From: Impatiens glandulifera
Lineage: Eukaryota > Streptophyta > Magnoliopsida > Ericales > Balsaminaceae
Direction of reading: 5' to 3'
Assembly: GCF_907164915.1 (NCBI RefSeq)
Contig: NC_061863.1
Coordinates: forward strand, 3,285,840 to 3,349,839
DNA: 64,000 bases
Part shown: in pieces, positions 24,072 through 37,700 of the stretch
Position numbering within the stretch: position 1 is the first letter of the stretch
How the letters are laid out: the number at the start of each line of letters is the position of its first letter
Program-made: the position numbers and the translations under genes
Notes under the pieces: model-generated
Database searches by the model: none
Seen by the model: only the letters and a program-made list of their open reading frames with translations
What the model was told of the DNA's origin: nothing

Positions 24072-27000
24072 ATGAATTCCTCGACGGACGATCCAAACTT
24101 CACTACGGTTCATGAAGACAGTCAAGAACTCTCAAAGCTTCATCAACAAAACAGTAACAACAATGTCAATTCAGTCTTCTCCTCCGTCCCCAGTCGACCT
24201 CCAATCCAGTGAGTTTTCCATTTTCATACACGAAACTTCAAAATCTACGCTCGCATGAGGATTCTCAAGCAACTTTCTACTGTTACTCTTTCGTTATTTC
24301 CAGTTTTGATCATAATAATCCGTCCGTTCTCAATTATCAGTTTTCTCATGTATTTACAATGTCTACGTCCTGTTGGAGATGTTGTGCAAGTTAATGCTGA
24401 AAGAATATTTATCTTAACTTGACTTAAAACCTTGGTTTAGACTTAAGTTCTGTAAGTTCTGATTGTTATTGTTATTCTACAGAACTTCTTCAGAAAAATA
24501 CAAGCCAATAGATTGGACAAGTTATTTTGATGAAGAGGACGACATTCAAATCCCTAATTCAAATGATGTGAGTTGTTTTCTCTATGTTGCTTAACTTCTT
24601 AGAGAGTAGGTTCACTGGTTCTAATATGCATTGTTTACTTTAGGTTTTTCACATATATAAAGCAGGGACAAAAGGACCAGTTGTATTTTGCTTGCATGGA
24701 GGTGGTTATTCAGGGTATGCATAATTTTGGTTCAACTTACTGAACATAACTAAATTAATAGTGAGCTTCAACACAAATTTCCTGAATGCATTGTCTACGT
24801 TATTAGGTACTTTTATCAGCTATCTGGCAAGTAGAGCATGCTTGGGCGGTATTTTTTTTGTATGCGTACTTTAACCTCTTTTGAGTGACATGCAACAGAA
24901 ATCTAATACTTTCTTCTGCAAACAAGCAAAATGAATAGAAATGAAAGATACCTACAGTTGTTTTATGTATTGAGCATTAAAATGCCTTTGAATATGCTGT
25001 CAAAACACTTGCAGTGACTGGGTCAAGACCAATTTGATATTGGCATGCTGTCAGTGCTTATTTTGGAAAGTTAGAATAGACAGGATGTTTAACTGATTTA
25101 TATTTGCAGTTCTATGTTACAGAAGATTGATTACATATAGTTTGTGGGTATATTTTAGTTAGCTAACAAATCCAAAATGAAGGTATTTTGTTGAGAAATA
25201 ACAATGTAGAAAAAGATTAATCTTGTATGGAAAATCAGCTATTTAGAGACATATTCATCAAACATAATGTATAATTGCATTTACAGACATTTCACATGTC
25301 GTGCATGATTAAACGTGGTATTCATTTCTTGTTGGTAAACTTACGTACATGATTAGTGTAAATTTGCAGACTTTCTTTTGCACTCGTCACTAGTACCATT
25401 AAACAAAAAGCTAGGGTTGTTGCCATGGATCTAAGAGGACATGGAAAGTCAGCCACAGAAGATGAGATTGATCTATCTATTGAGGTATGCAAAAGTGTAA
25501 AATGAAATATATATATTTGCTCCCTTTCTGTAGTAATGTAATTTGGGCATAATATTAACTTAGCCCTGTTGATTAAATGTTTTACCCACCCATGGTATTT
25601 CAACTAGTAAGAGTTTTGAGCTAAAGTTTAGGTATTAAATTTGATTCACACTGTAAGCATCTTAAATGAAGTGGGGCTCATGGCAGTGGGATGTTGTGCT
25701 AGCCACCTCCAGCAAAAAATCCCGAATCTATAAAAAAGGGAACTTCTCATTGGACACTTCACAAAAACTTCAATAGTTCATGTTTGTTGCAGACCCTATG
25801 CAATGATGTCCTTGCTGTTTTAAAAGCTCTGTATGGAGACTCCCCTCCTGCAATTGTGCTCATTGGCCACAGGTTTGTTGACTTTACACATCTTTAAGTT
25901 GTTAGTTGTAAATTAATATTTAAACAGTGCCTATAAGGGAAAGATGCAGGTGGAAGTCAAATACTAACAAAAACTGATTTTACTGTTTTCTTTAGATGTC
26001 TTGTCAACATCAAACTGTTGTCTTAGAAGAAGCAAATATCCCGTAAGAATTTCCTAGGATGTAGTTCAACAAAGAATTTACAGATAATTTAGACATGTCA
26101 GCAAGGAAACATGACCATGTAATTGCACTGGTTTCTATACTGCTTGCCACCCTACTTTGATTTAGTTTTGGGAGAAAAATACCATAACAGACACTCGGAG
26201 GATATAGATAGATGGTAAACTGAAATTTAAATTTATTTATGGAGCAAGCATTGCTAAAGGCATTGTGGGAAATAGTAGTCTGTTTTGGAGCATAATGATT
26301 TGTATTTCTGTCTCTCTTGCAGCATGGGAGGTGCAGTTGCAGTTAATGTTGCTGCGAAGAGGGCATTACCAAGTTTGTGCGGGCTAGTTGTTGTGGATGT
26401 GGTTGAGGTTTGACTGGCCATTGAATCATTGTTGACAATTCTTTGATGCACTTTGTGTTTGAAGCTTTTTAATAATTTTATTTTCTCTTCTCCATCAATT
26501 TCAGGGAACTGCAATGGCTTCACTTATGCATATGCAGAATATACTTTCAAATAGAGTACAACACTTTGCGACCATTGAGAAAGCGGTAATTTGGTGTCAT
26601 AAGGCTCTTATCTCTTCTATCATACAGTTGTTTCCTGTGGGAACTAGTAAGAAAAGAGAGATTGTTTTAATTGATAAGGTATAGAACCACATATATACAT
26701 CAATGGACCCCTTTATTTAGGGATAAGATATATCACAATATTCTAAGCATGATTACATAGAAATTAACCCTAACTGATTCCTGAAATTTACGGATTATCT
26801 CATTCATATTGATGATAGTTAGCATTGGAAGACAACAAGCCAATGCTATCTTGGTCATCTATGAATTAGGCCATATCACTTTGGACCAAATTTAATAGTC
26901 CACTTCAAAATTCAGAAACCTATTCAAAATTCAACAACTCACTTCAGAGATAATCCCTAAATTTAAGGGATACACTACTGGAAAATGGGTAGTAGTTATT

Positions 27001-28816
27001 AAATACAAATACAATATCGTCTATGTACAAAAATATAATCCGAGATAAACAGTCCGAATATATCAATTTGGGAGACTTATAAATAATCCCAAACTATCCT
27101 GTTTTCTATGAAGTCAACAACTTTATTTGCAATAGGCAAAATTTAATCCAGCAGTGCTGCATTTGTTGTAACAATCTTCTCATCTAATATATCCTCCAAA
27201 TTCTTTTCTTTTGTAAACAACACTCTAAGAGTTTGTCTCAAATATTATCATTTCATCCAAGAATGATTACCTGTTTGATAGCCTCATAGCCCAAAGAATT
27301 GCATTTGCTTCACCAATAAATGGATCCATCCCAGTCTCCCAAGAAAACTTAAGTAATCTTCCTTGATGTTCTCGTTATCATTCCAATTTCTGGATAATTT
27401 CCATCTTTATGCACAACCAAATCAGTGTTAACTTTGATAGAACTCTCCATTGGAGGTTCCCATTTGGATATCAACTTTGGAACATTCATGGCATTACTAG
27501 TGTCATTTCCATGAACTCCGCACCAGTCCTCCATTAAATTCAAAATTTCTGTTGATATTAAGAAGTTATGCCTCAATTTTTACTGTTAATGGTGTTATAT
27601 GCTGCCATTGTTCTATCTTAGCTGGCAAATGTGGATATAATAGTTGCTATTCTGCATAGGTTAGATTTCTATTTTAGTCAATATTGTCCAACTATAGTTT
27701 TCCTCTTTTGACTTTTCTGAAACATTTGTAAAAAACTGATGCAGTTATTTGATGTGAGGATCAAGATTTAGCTGATACTCTGATTTGGTTTGTAATATCT
27801 TAATAGATTGAGTGGAGTATTAAAGGAGGTACATTGAGAAATGTGGACTCTGCCAGAGTTTCTATTCCTGGCACACTGAAGTATGATGAATCAAAAAATT
27901 GGTAAGAATGTTTTTTGTGGTTTCATGTTTTGTATCTTGCACTGTGATATCATTTTTTATATGTTTTATTTTGTTCGAAATGTTTTTGCTAATGCATTAA
28001 ATTGAACATTGCAGTTATGTTCATCGAGCCAAGCTGGAAGAAACTGACCAATATTGGAGGAGCTGGTATATACTTTTTCTTCTCCTTTTTTTTTTCAATT
28101 TACTCGCCTATAACAACTTTGCATAATTTTGAAAAAATCTTCATGCATAAATCTCATTATTTTTAGCATTTGAGTATTCATCTTGATTTCAGCTAGACGA
28201 AGAACTAGTTGATTTTATCTAGTGCCCTTATTAGATTACTTATCTTTTATCTTCTTCAACCTTTTCTTTTCTTATGCATCCAGGTATGAAGGCCTTTCAG
28301 AAAAGTTTTTGTCATGTCCAGTGCCAAAGCTCTTATTGCTGGCTGGAACCGACAGGATGGACAGGTTTTTCTTTCCCCCCTTATTCCTCAAACTTTTTCC
28401 TTCTATATCTGTATGGCTCATTCATATATACAGTTTTCAACCATTTTATGTTAGATTAAGTGCCTATTTGAATAAATTCATTTTGACAGAGCTCTAACCA
28501 TTGGTCAAATGCAAGGAAAGTTCCAAATCGTGGTTGTTAAAAACACTGGCCATGCTATTCAGGTCCAAATAATTTTTACTCCCCCCTTTGTTTTTGCACT
28601 ATAAAGTGTTCATATCTTACTAATACAGGAAGATGTACCTGAGGAATTCGCCACTCTCGTAATCAAATTCATTTCACGTAATCGAATAGGACCCCATGGT
28701 GTTGAGGTTGGTATCATATATTATTTACCCTTACTATTCTTTGTAACAATTTTAAAGAATAAACATTTGATTCAAATAACCCAATTTCACAGATTCCTGG
28801 AATCCGAAGACCTTAG
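24072..28816 (+). CDS. PME1: Protein phosphatase methylesterase 1 (PP2A demethylase)
   Basis: Thirteen exons splice in frame: 24072-24208, 24483-24567, 24644-24714, 25370-25484, 25793-25872, 26323-26407, 26505-26585, 27807-27901, 28015-28065, 28284-28364, 28490-28562, 28629-28706, 28793-28816, encoding 351 residues. PME-1 is an alpha/beta-hydrolase that removes the methyl ester from the C-terminal Leu of the PP2A catalytic subunit and so controls holoenzyme assembly. Visible marks are the oxyanion loop LHGGGYS, MDLRGHGKS, the nucleophile elbow GHSMGG (Ser163), LLAGTDRMD and a His in NTGHAIQED. The N-terminus (PIDWTSYFDEEDDI) matches the family's W..YFD block. Length is close to known PME-1. 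Intron 7 (26586-27806) holds an antisense retroelement fragment. Confidence 0.94.
25600..25745 (+). repeat. SINE-like copy in PME-1 intron 4
   Basis: The order GGTATTAAATTTGATTCAC (B-box-like), CACTGTAAGCATC, then GGCAGTGGGATGTTGTGCTAG matches the SINE-like copies in the UBN introns, here on the plus strand. Boundaries approximate. Confidence 0.4.
27180..27576 (-). pseudogene. Retroelement RNase H (RVT_3-like) fragment inside PME-1 intron 7
   Basis: Antisense to PME-1, the translation gives KWEPPMESSIKVNTD, then a glycine-rich IGM strand, then after a frame change WETGMDPFIGEANAILWAM. This is the order W.P....KVN.D...E..A...A seen in the plant LINE-type RNase H domain (RVT_3). It has frame breaks and no other retroelement domain was recognised nearby, so it is a decayed fragment carried in the 1.2-kb intron. 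Confidence 0.6.
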
Positions 28817-29027
28817 CAGGTATCATCTTCTTATTCTACACATTGATTTAATGGAGTTTTAATTTTCAATCTTAACTGATGATGGTATACTTTAGCAGCA
28901 AAAATAAACAAAGCTTTTGAAAAAGAATATACCAAATATATAATTTTATGTATTGGACTACTCCTTTGTATTTGAATCAATAATAATAATACAATGTATT
29001 TAAAAATCATTTAACAGATGATTTATA
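28817..29027. other. Short convergent intergenic spacer
   Basis: Only 211 bp separates the PME-1 stop from the NTF2-like stop, so the two 3' UTRs must share or overlap this segment. It contains several AATAAT-type A-rich stretches that could serve as poly(A) signals for either strand. Confidence 0.6.
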
Positions 29028-30703
29028 TCATAACCTGTCTGCAAGCTGTGGAAACTTCTGAAGAAGCCAGGTAACACCACTGATGGCAATCTGTTGTTGC
29101 ATATTCATTCATATGAAAAAAAGTTAAGAAAAATTTACAAAATTTAACAATAATGTAGATATTTCATGAAGAGAGCTTATTATACATACCAAAGCAAATT
29201 CCCCAGGCTTGATTGCAGGTTCAACACAGTCTCTCCCATAACTGTTTCACAAATTTATGATTAATTCATTCCCACCAGTTATATTTGGGGCTCATTTTTA
29301 TCTGTTTAAAAAAAAAAAAAAAAAATTTGTTTGATAGAAAAATGTGTTATTTGAAATTTGTTTAAGATAAATTATTAAAATATATTTTTATATTTGAAGT
29401 TAAATTTAATAAAAGTAAAGTAATAATATTTGAATATTTAATTGATGAATTAAGTTATAGAAGAATATTGATGTAATAGAGAAATATTAAAAAATAAAAA
29501 ATAAAAATCAAAATTAACAATCTTTTAGTTTTTTTTTTTTTTTTCAATTTAGTTGTTTAAGAAGTTAGTAGACTTTTAATTATGACTTTTTATTGATTTT
29601 TAATCTTGAATTTTAATAAACACAATTAAATATATATATATATATATATTACACTATTTATATTATAAAAACATCATTTTATATATATTATTATAGACAA
29701 TCTAATTTTTTTATTTAAAGAATATGGTATAATGTGGGATTCAAATGAGATGTAATAAAAGAGTTCCTCAAATAAAACGGGATGTCGGGGATGGTTAGTG
29801 CCCCTCCCATTGCCATTTTTATGGTAGTAAAAAAATTCTCAAATAAAACGAGAAGATTTGTGTGAAAATCGAATACTAGACATTCGATCTCAAATCTATT
29901 AGAAAAAGGTTTTTTTGGAGTTAGCGGGATAAAAAATGAGAGGAGAGGTGGGGTGAGAAATGCTTACATAATTTGTAGGTTTCCTCCATTGATGTGATCC
30001 AATCGATAAAAACTGCATCCTTTGCTGAAAGGAAAAGACCTTCCCTTCCACTCTGTATAAAATAAAATATTATCAGAAATGAGAGGAGAGGAGAGGAGAG
30101 TAAAAAACAAACAAAGACATGCCTAAATGCCATGTGACGCCAACAGCTGAGTTATCTTGTTGAGATATATCATCAATCACAAATACAAGATCACTACTGA
30201 TTGAATCAATAAACTTCTCGAAGAATTCCAGGATTGCCTGCATCATCATCATCATCATCCCCGTTGATTAGAATCGAAACACGAAGATGATGATACATTC
30301 TAAACCTAACCTAACCTACCTTTCGACCGACGAATGGTTGAGCAAATATAAGGTCTTCGTAGACGCAATCGAAGGCGATGAGGTCCTCAACGGAAGACAA
30401 ATCACGGTGATTGATTCCTTCGTAGAAGCTTCTAACTACTTCCGATGCTGAAAGATTCGTTTCCGTTGTCAACGTCGTCGGATTGTTAGACGGCGTGGTA
30501 ACCGTGTATAACTTCTCCTTCCTCCTGCTGCTGCTGCTGCAGGTCCATGTAGTATAACTTGTTCCGTTGTATGATGAAGGAAATGACGAAGACGACGACG
30601 GCGTAATTAGTCTGCCGGCGGCGGCGACTGATTGTCGGAGACGACTACGACGACGAAGAGATAGAGGAGGAGGAGGAATTAATGAGGTACAAGTCGCCAC
30701 CAT
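29028..30703 (-). CDS. Plastid-targeted NTF2-like (SnoaL-fold) protein
   Basis: Five exons splice in frame: 30703-30320, 30237-30123, 30052-29968, 29241-29190, 29090-29028, encoding 232 residues. The first ~70 residues are rich in Ser, Thr and Arg with almost no acidic residues, as in a chloroplast transit peptide. The rest forms a single NTF2-like domain: a helix with VVRSFYEGINHRDL, DLIAFDCVYEDLIF, FFEKFIDSI, then VGVTWHLEWKGRSFPFSKGCSFYRL and YGRDCVEPAIKPGEFAL. The substrate or partner of this family is unknown. Intron 2 (30053-30122) appears to use a GC donor (AG|GCATGT); a GT donor would break the frame. The start at 30703 is the first ATG; upstream in-frame codon is TTG. Similar to Arabidopsis NTF2-family chloroplast proteins. 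Confidence 0.85.
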
Positions 30704-31177
30704 CTTCAATATCCTCTCTACTCCCTCTCCTCCCTGTCTATGGCGCTCGATTTTTGCTTATTTTCCTTTTTTTTTAAATTAAAAATCTCATTTTTAATAA
30801 TTATATATATTTAATTCAAAATACTCATCACCATCTTTTATTTTTATTTATTTATTATTATTAATTTTTGTGTTTGAGAACGACGGGTTTTTGAAAACGC
30901 TGAGTGTCGCTTCTCTTTTGAAGTGTAACTAATTCTCGCGAATTAAGTACATAATCTACCAACAAAAAATTTATTGTCGACGAGTTCGTACCCAGAATAT
31001 TAAATAGGATCGGGATAGAATCAATAATGGATTGTTTCATTATATGTACCCAAGCCATACCCGACCCTCTCTTCTTCTCTCCATCTAAAAACAATTCAAA
31101 AAAAAAAAATCATTTTGCAAAAAGGGAGAGAGTTTCTGAGTTAGGGTTTAAGAAATCTCAATCGTCTTTCGTAAAGT

Positions 31178-31647
31178 TGTCAAAATCTCGAGTTTACTAT
31201 TAAAATCTTACGATTTTACGATTTTACATGAGGTTAACGAGTCTGATTTTAAGTAAACTCTTAAATTAGTAAACTCTTACAATTTTAAATTTACGATAAT
31301 AAGATTTTATGAGTTTATAAATAATTTCGATTTTACGTTTAAAAAATAAATTTATATTTAAAAATTTAAAAATAGTTATTATTTTTTAAATAAATAAATT
31401 AATATAATTAATTTTATATGTATGATTTTTTTATAGTGTTATTTACTTATTATTATTTTTTAATTAATTTTATATTTAAATATATAAATTTTAAAAATTG
31501 GTTAGGTATAAAATATTTAATTATATATATAAATAATAATAACATATAACTATTATTTTTTCAAATTAAAGTCTTACGATTTCAAGTAAACTCTAAATTT
31601 TACGAGTTTACTGACCAACGATTTTACGTAAACTCTCGATTTTGACA
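31178..31647. mobile_element. MITE-like element with TGTCAAAATC ends
   Basis: TGTCAAAATCTCGAGTTTAC at the left end is mirrored by GTAAACTCTCGATTTTGACA at the right end. Further inward, TTACGATTTTACG and AAACTC blocks also pair. The 470-bp interior is noncoding. GTCTTTCGT occurs close to both ends but is not a clean target duplication. Confidence 0.65.
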
Positions 31648-31756
31648 GTCTTTGTCTTTCGTCTACAAATCTCTATGTTTTTACTCTATTGTGACTTAGA
31701 AGGTTTAGGGTTTTACTTATATATATTGGAAAAATAATAAAGTGTGATGAGAGAAT

Positions 31757-31759
<3 letters not shown>

Positions 31760-31809
<50 letters not shown>
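31760..31809. repeat. Poly(T) run of 50 bases
   Basis: An uninterrupted T50 tract. It could be a retroposon tail on the minus strand or slippage; no retroposed gene was recognised beside it. Confidence 0.85.
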
Positions 31810-31810
<1 letters not shown>

Positions 31811-33529
31811 TTAATAAGATCCTCTCTACATAATTGTTTTAGCAATGAAAATTGTAAATTTTAGAGGTTTGAATATGCTTACTTATTATATATTTTTATA
31901 ATCAATTTATCTAATAAATATTTTACATAAATTTTATAATCACAATTCAAATAATTTAATATTGGAAATATCTTAAATATGATACTAAACATCTGAGTTA
32001 GGTTTACTAAAAAAATTATTATGGATTTATTAATATTGGAATTATGACAAATTTAGAATATATATTTTATATTTATACGCTTAATTATTCCCAGTTTTTT
32101 TTATAAAAAATATTGGTTGTTTTTTAGAATTTTGAAGTATGGTATATCCTCCGTATCACAAAAAAAACCTGAAAATAATTAAGATCCAAAATGACTCAGA
32201 CATTTAGTGTTTTATTTAATAATATTTTTTAATATTGAATTACAAAGTCTCATTTGTAATAGTAAGTATATCAAGCCTCTAAAATCCATTAATTTATTAT
32301 TTTCTTTGCTAAAAAACTATTTATAAAAGCTCCTGAATAACAATTCATATATATATTCACTTAGGCACTCAAACAAAAATCAATTACCGCCCTAACATTT
32401 CACATGTTTAATTATGAACTTTATTTAACTCTGACAATACAAAATGATAAGATGCAACTATTGATTGATTGAATAAAAAATGCTCAAACAAATCCATGTC
32501 TATGAACTTGTTGAATTAAAACATGTTATCGCAAATTGATATTCTCAAAACAAAAACATCTTTAAAGATAAATAAGTAATTAACTCAGATATATAAATTT
32601 GTTTTTTTATCTTTTAGACCGCAAGAGAGTATAATCTATAACCGGAGGTGGACAAGCGACTAGACGACTAAGATGAATGTTGAGAAAAAAATCTTAGCTT
32701 TCCAAGTCGTGACATGCGAGAGAATAAATACGTAGAAAATTTACTTTTAACTAAGACGACGATTGAGATTTCAAAAATCTAACTTGGAGTCTCTCTTCTA
32801 ACGTAAATGCATCGTGTCGAAAAATTTTGTAGGTAGTAATTATGAAGTTATATAATTATTTTTTTTACTTATAAACTTTTTTTTAGTATTATTTATCTAT
32901 TATTATTTTTTAAATTAATTTATACTTAATTATATATAAAAATAATAATATATAGCTAATATTTTAAAATAACATTTATCAAATTTTTTAAAAAATGACT
33001 AATTTTGTAGGACAAAAGTTACTATTTTTATTTAAAATTTAACATTTGTGTAAAAGAATTGTCCATAAATCTAAACAATATTGAATATTTTTGTAGAGAA
33101 AATAATAACTCCTCTCATTAAAATAAGTAAAAAATAAATCATTTTGAAAGGATACTAATTTAGTATGATTTAAAAAACTCACTACCAATTCTAACATTCT
33201 TTTCATCCCTCTATTTAGGCTTTCAAATGTCTTGTTGAATTTGAATTTTTTAAACTCCTAGGTCTATTATTAATTTGATAAAAAAACTCACATAAAAATT
33301 AATATTTAAAAATAGTAATTTCTTATTTTCATTGCCACACCCCACACTAACTTAAGACTTTTTTAAGTACAAATTCATTAAATTTAAAATCTTTACTTTT
33401 TGATGTTAGACTCAAATGAAGTTGTCTTAACAACTTCAAAATGTTCTTTAAGTTATTATTTATCTAATATTTTAAATAAATAAAATACATTATTTTTCTA
33501 TCTTCAAATTCTATTTCCATTCCGCAACA

Positions 33530-34435
33530 ACTCTCCCTCCACCTAGAAGATCAAGAACACCACAACTCTATTCCATATCTTAATTCTCCCTAAACATTAT
33601 CACATTATCCTTTACTTCGCGACAACTCTATTCCATATCTTAATTCTCCCTAAACATTATCACATTATCCTTTACTTCGCGATTCTCCGACAATTTTCCC
33701 TCGTCGTTCATAGCTCGCTCACAACTCAACTATTTTAATCGGATAGGCTTAAATAGTTAATATATGATTTTAGTCTTAAAAATTTAAATGAGAGTTTTTG
33801 TTCTTCAGGTATTTAAATTTCAATAAATGCCTATGTTTTTTTGAGTTGACATTAAGGCTCTTTTGTAATGATATAAAATAAATTTTGATTTAGGGTTTTG
33901 TTTTTTTAAATAAAAATTAAGTTATTTTTATTTTTTTAGTTGAAACTAAATTAAGAGTAATTTAATAGTAAAAACATACATCTTTTGGTTGTTTGGATTG
34001 CTTGTGCCTTTTCTATTTCAAATTTCGTAAAGAGTAAATGTCAAATTGCAATCAAATTTCGTAAAGAGTAAATGTCAAATTGCAAGCAATCCAAATATGT
34101 ATGTTTCTACTATTAAACTACTTGTAATTTGATTCAATTTAAAGAAAAAAAAAACTAATTTCCATTTCGAAAAACAAAACCCTAAATCGGATTTCTTGTA
34201 AACTAAAAAAAAACATATTATCAGTTTAAAAAAAACATAAAACAATTAATTTAAATTTCAAGAAAAAACCTAAATCGAATTGAAGAACAAAAATTATAAT
34301 TTAAATTTTAAGAGACTAAAATCATATATTAACCATTTAAATATATCACATTAGAATAGTAGAGTTGGGGCGAATTGTAAGATGGAATAGAGTTGTAGTG
34401 GTCTTGATCTCCCCGCCCAAAGCGGGTTGTGTGAT
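33530..34435. mobile_element. Foldback element with ~400-bp arms and internal duplications
   Basis: The left half (AGATCAAGAACACCACAACT; TTAATATATGATTTTAGTCT; TTTAGGGTTTTGTTTTT; TTGGATTGCTTG) is mirrored by the right half in inverted order, ending AGTTGTAGTGGTCTTGATCT. Arms are about 80% alike by eye with indels. The left arm has a 60-bp tandem duplication (33571-33690, CAACTCTATTCCATATCTTA unit). The centre has a 33-bp duplication (about 34,018-34,083, CAAATTTCGTAAAGAGTAAA unit). No protein is encoded. Probably a non-autonomous foldback DNA transposon. Ends approximate. Confidence 0.7.
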
Positions 34436-34752
34436 GTAGTGTAATCTACTCAATATTGTTTTGTATCATTTTAACAAGAGATCCAAAACTGTGAGGTTTT
34501 AAAAAAGATGTTCAAAATCTCATTTAGGCTACAATAAAGAGCCCTTAATTTGGTATTTCAGCCAATTATTACTACAATTACTTCATAACATGTTAAACAA
34601 AATAGTAATAACAAGCAACCCTGATCTGATGATGTTTATCAATAATAGACACCATTTGATCCAAATGGATTTAAATTAGAACATGAATGATACCCAATAT
34701 TTGATCACTTACCCTTTACAAGAAACGCCAATTTGATTTACTCAGAGCGAAA

Positions 34753-37700
34753 TCAGCTTATTTTCTTGAGACACTTCATCAAGGCATCTGTATGCTCTGG
34801 CTTGCCAACAGATACCCGAACATAACCCTTAAGTTCCTTCTTGTTGTAGTGACGGATCATCACCCCCATCTCCGCTAAATCTTCCTGAGCAGTTTTTTTA
34901 TAATCAAAATCCAAACCATCCAAATCAGCAACATTTTGCGCCTACTTGGGAAACATTCTTGTTTCTCTTTCCATCCTAGACCCTAACTTTCTATGGCCTT
35001 GTTATTTGAAATTGTTTTCAAATAACTCACTATCCAATTAAGGATTCTTAATTGATAAAGTACTAAATTTATTAGTCAATTCTTTTCTCATCTAATTCTA
35101 TATCTCCTTGCATCATAATCTACTCATCAATCACATTCAAATCATCAACCAAAATATCTTTCTTTTTACTTAAATAACCTGGTTTTCATAACCTACATCA
35201 AATGGGGTCAAATAACCCCAGATCAAAAAAGGGTCAAATAACCCCAGATCAAAAAAGGCCCAAATATGATCTCATCTAGATCCGACAGAAAATGTTTCCA
35301 AATGAAGGACTATGTTTAATGGTTTGAGCTTGGATATATGTTTTCTAAATTTAGAAGAACAGAGGTGGTGTTACATGTCATTTTAACATAGCACAGTTCA
35401 CAAAACCTACAGGTTCAAATGGTTCAAGAAAACATGGTCAATGACATCACTATCCAGTTCGTTTTTTTAGTTTTAGGAAACTAGCACGACCTGTTTCAAC
35501 TTAAGACGTTCTTAGTGGAATCAAACCTAAGACCTTTGTTCTCTTGGGCAAAACTGTCACTTCAGCTATGAGCTAACCTAGTGGGTTAATATCCAGATAT
35601 ATACTGATAAGTTGATAACTGAAAAAAATAATTAAGCCAGCAAGACTGTAATTTCAAGTAGTTCAACATGCAGCCACAAACAAACATAATATACCTTCAC
35701 TTTTTTAGCATCCAATCCTCCTGTAACCTCGCAAAGGATGAAGTTGGAATGACTTGGAAACGGTTTAAGAAATGGTAATTCTTCCAGTAGTTTGAAAAGT
35801 CTTTCACGTTCTTGCACCAATGCCACTTTAACAGTCTGTTGGGCATATTATTAATCACTATGAGAATCAATATTCATGTAAATTACTCCTAACTATTATT
35901 GACACGGGGTAATCGGTTAGTTAGAGAAAAAGAAGTGGTATTTGTCTAGATTACCTCAAGATATTCTGGATTCTTTAGAGCTGCACATGCTGCAATTTCA
36001 GCAGTAACCGAGACATTATATGGTTGTTTTGCTCTCCAAAGATACTCAATCATACTCAAAGGAAATGCCCCATATCCAATACGTAATCCAGCTAAACCTA
36101 TAGAATGCATTTGCCATGTAATTCAGTAGAATTTTCAGTAATTAGTTGAAATTAAAAATTAACAATAATAACAATCCAATGTTCTCATCATGGTTGAATC
36201 AGTTATATTGTTATTCTGTATTTGGCAACATAAATTGAGCTTATTTGAAAACTAGTATATTGTCATGATTTCAAGAAGAATCATAAAAGTTAGAAAGTGA
36301 TTATTTATTGTTTGGTATATGATATTTTTTGGATTGTGATCCATATTATAATATGGCTTTTGTTGCTATATTTAGTATACAAATTATTTTTTACATCATT
36401 ATCCAAAATTATAGTGTAACTTTTTGCTTCATTTGGTATAAAAGATTTTTTCCTGATCATGGTCATATTATTTTTGGATCATGATGTGATTTTTTGGAAA
36501 CATAACAAATCTATATTACCAAAACAGTTGATTTTTTGCTTATCAGCAAAATACTGAAAACAAATAAACAATGACAATAGCATTAAACAGGTTAATAAAG
36601 CAAAAAGAAGTCAATGGTTCTACAAAAGAAAAAATAAACAAATATTGTGCATTTTAATCTCAACATAAACATACCAGCTCGTTTACTAAATGTACGAAGG
36701 ACAATCAAATTCTCGTACTTTTTGACCCATTGCATTTTAGATGGGAGTCCGGCAAATTCAATGTATGCTTCATCCAACACAACCAATATAGGCAGCTCAA
36801 GGATCTTGAGGAGAACTTCATCACTTATTATACTGTTAATTACCAAAATAAGAATAAATTATGCATAATGCAACTTTTGCAAGATGAAAAATAGGATATT
36901 AACCAAGAAAAATGCATGGAATGCAGCATTAAGAAGTTGTTTGATGTAGTTATTTTTTTAATAATCCGACTTTTCAGGGGAGAACCTGTTTGATGAAAAA
37001 GTGTATTATTTTGGGTTTATTTGAGTTAAATGAAAAAATACCTTTGTATTTAATCATTTAAAATGTTTAGTATTTTAGTTGATGAAGGGATAAATGTTGT
37101 AACTAGTACCTATCTGAATAGAACTTGATGAATTAAAGTAAGATCTTAAAAATGATGAGAACTTATACCTTCCATCTGGATTATTTGGAGAAGTTAGAAA
37201 GATGCACTTGGGCTTCTCTTGTTGAACAGCTTCCACGATCTTCTCCACATCCAAACTGAAGTCAGGTTTTCGAGGAACTGCTCATTGAGATTACACTAAA
37301 TTTATTTACTATGCATGCATGAATATAGTGAACCTTGCTCCCTTGCATCATAATAAAGTTGAAAGGATAAAAGTGAAGAAGAGCTATTTACCTTTAATAA
37401 CAGAAGCTGCATTTACAGCTGCATCAAATTCATACATTGTAAAGGTTGGGGGGCAATCCAGAATCTTGTCGCCAGGCTCCAATACACAGCTGCAAGAATC
37501 CCCCCAAAATAGTGAAGACTAGATTCATAGCACATGCAGAATCATGGAAAATTTCTCTATTTTATATAGTACAATTCTATTTCCAAAGTCCTAGTAGTTC
37601 AATTATCTTTTCCAAATTTAAAAATATTATTTTCTTCCTAAACAAAACAGTGGCCAATTTCGTAATAAAACAAATATAGGAGTGTCATATATACCAAAAG

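Larger units (their letters stand above)
30710..33525. other. Intergenic DNA with MITE and poly(T) tract
   Basis: AT-rich DNA upstream of the NTF2-like gene. It holds the TIR element at 31178-31647 and the T50 run at 31760-31809, each listed separately. No coding signal otherwise. Confidence 0.55.

Noticed and set aside
26969..26990. CACTACTGGAAAATGGG resembling a CACTA transposon end in PME-1 intron 7
   Set aside because: No inverted partner end and no 3-bp duplication found.
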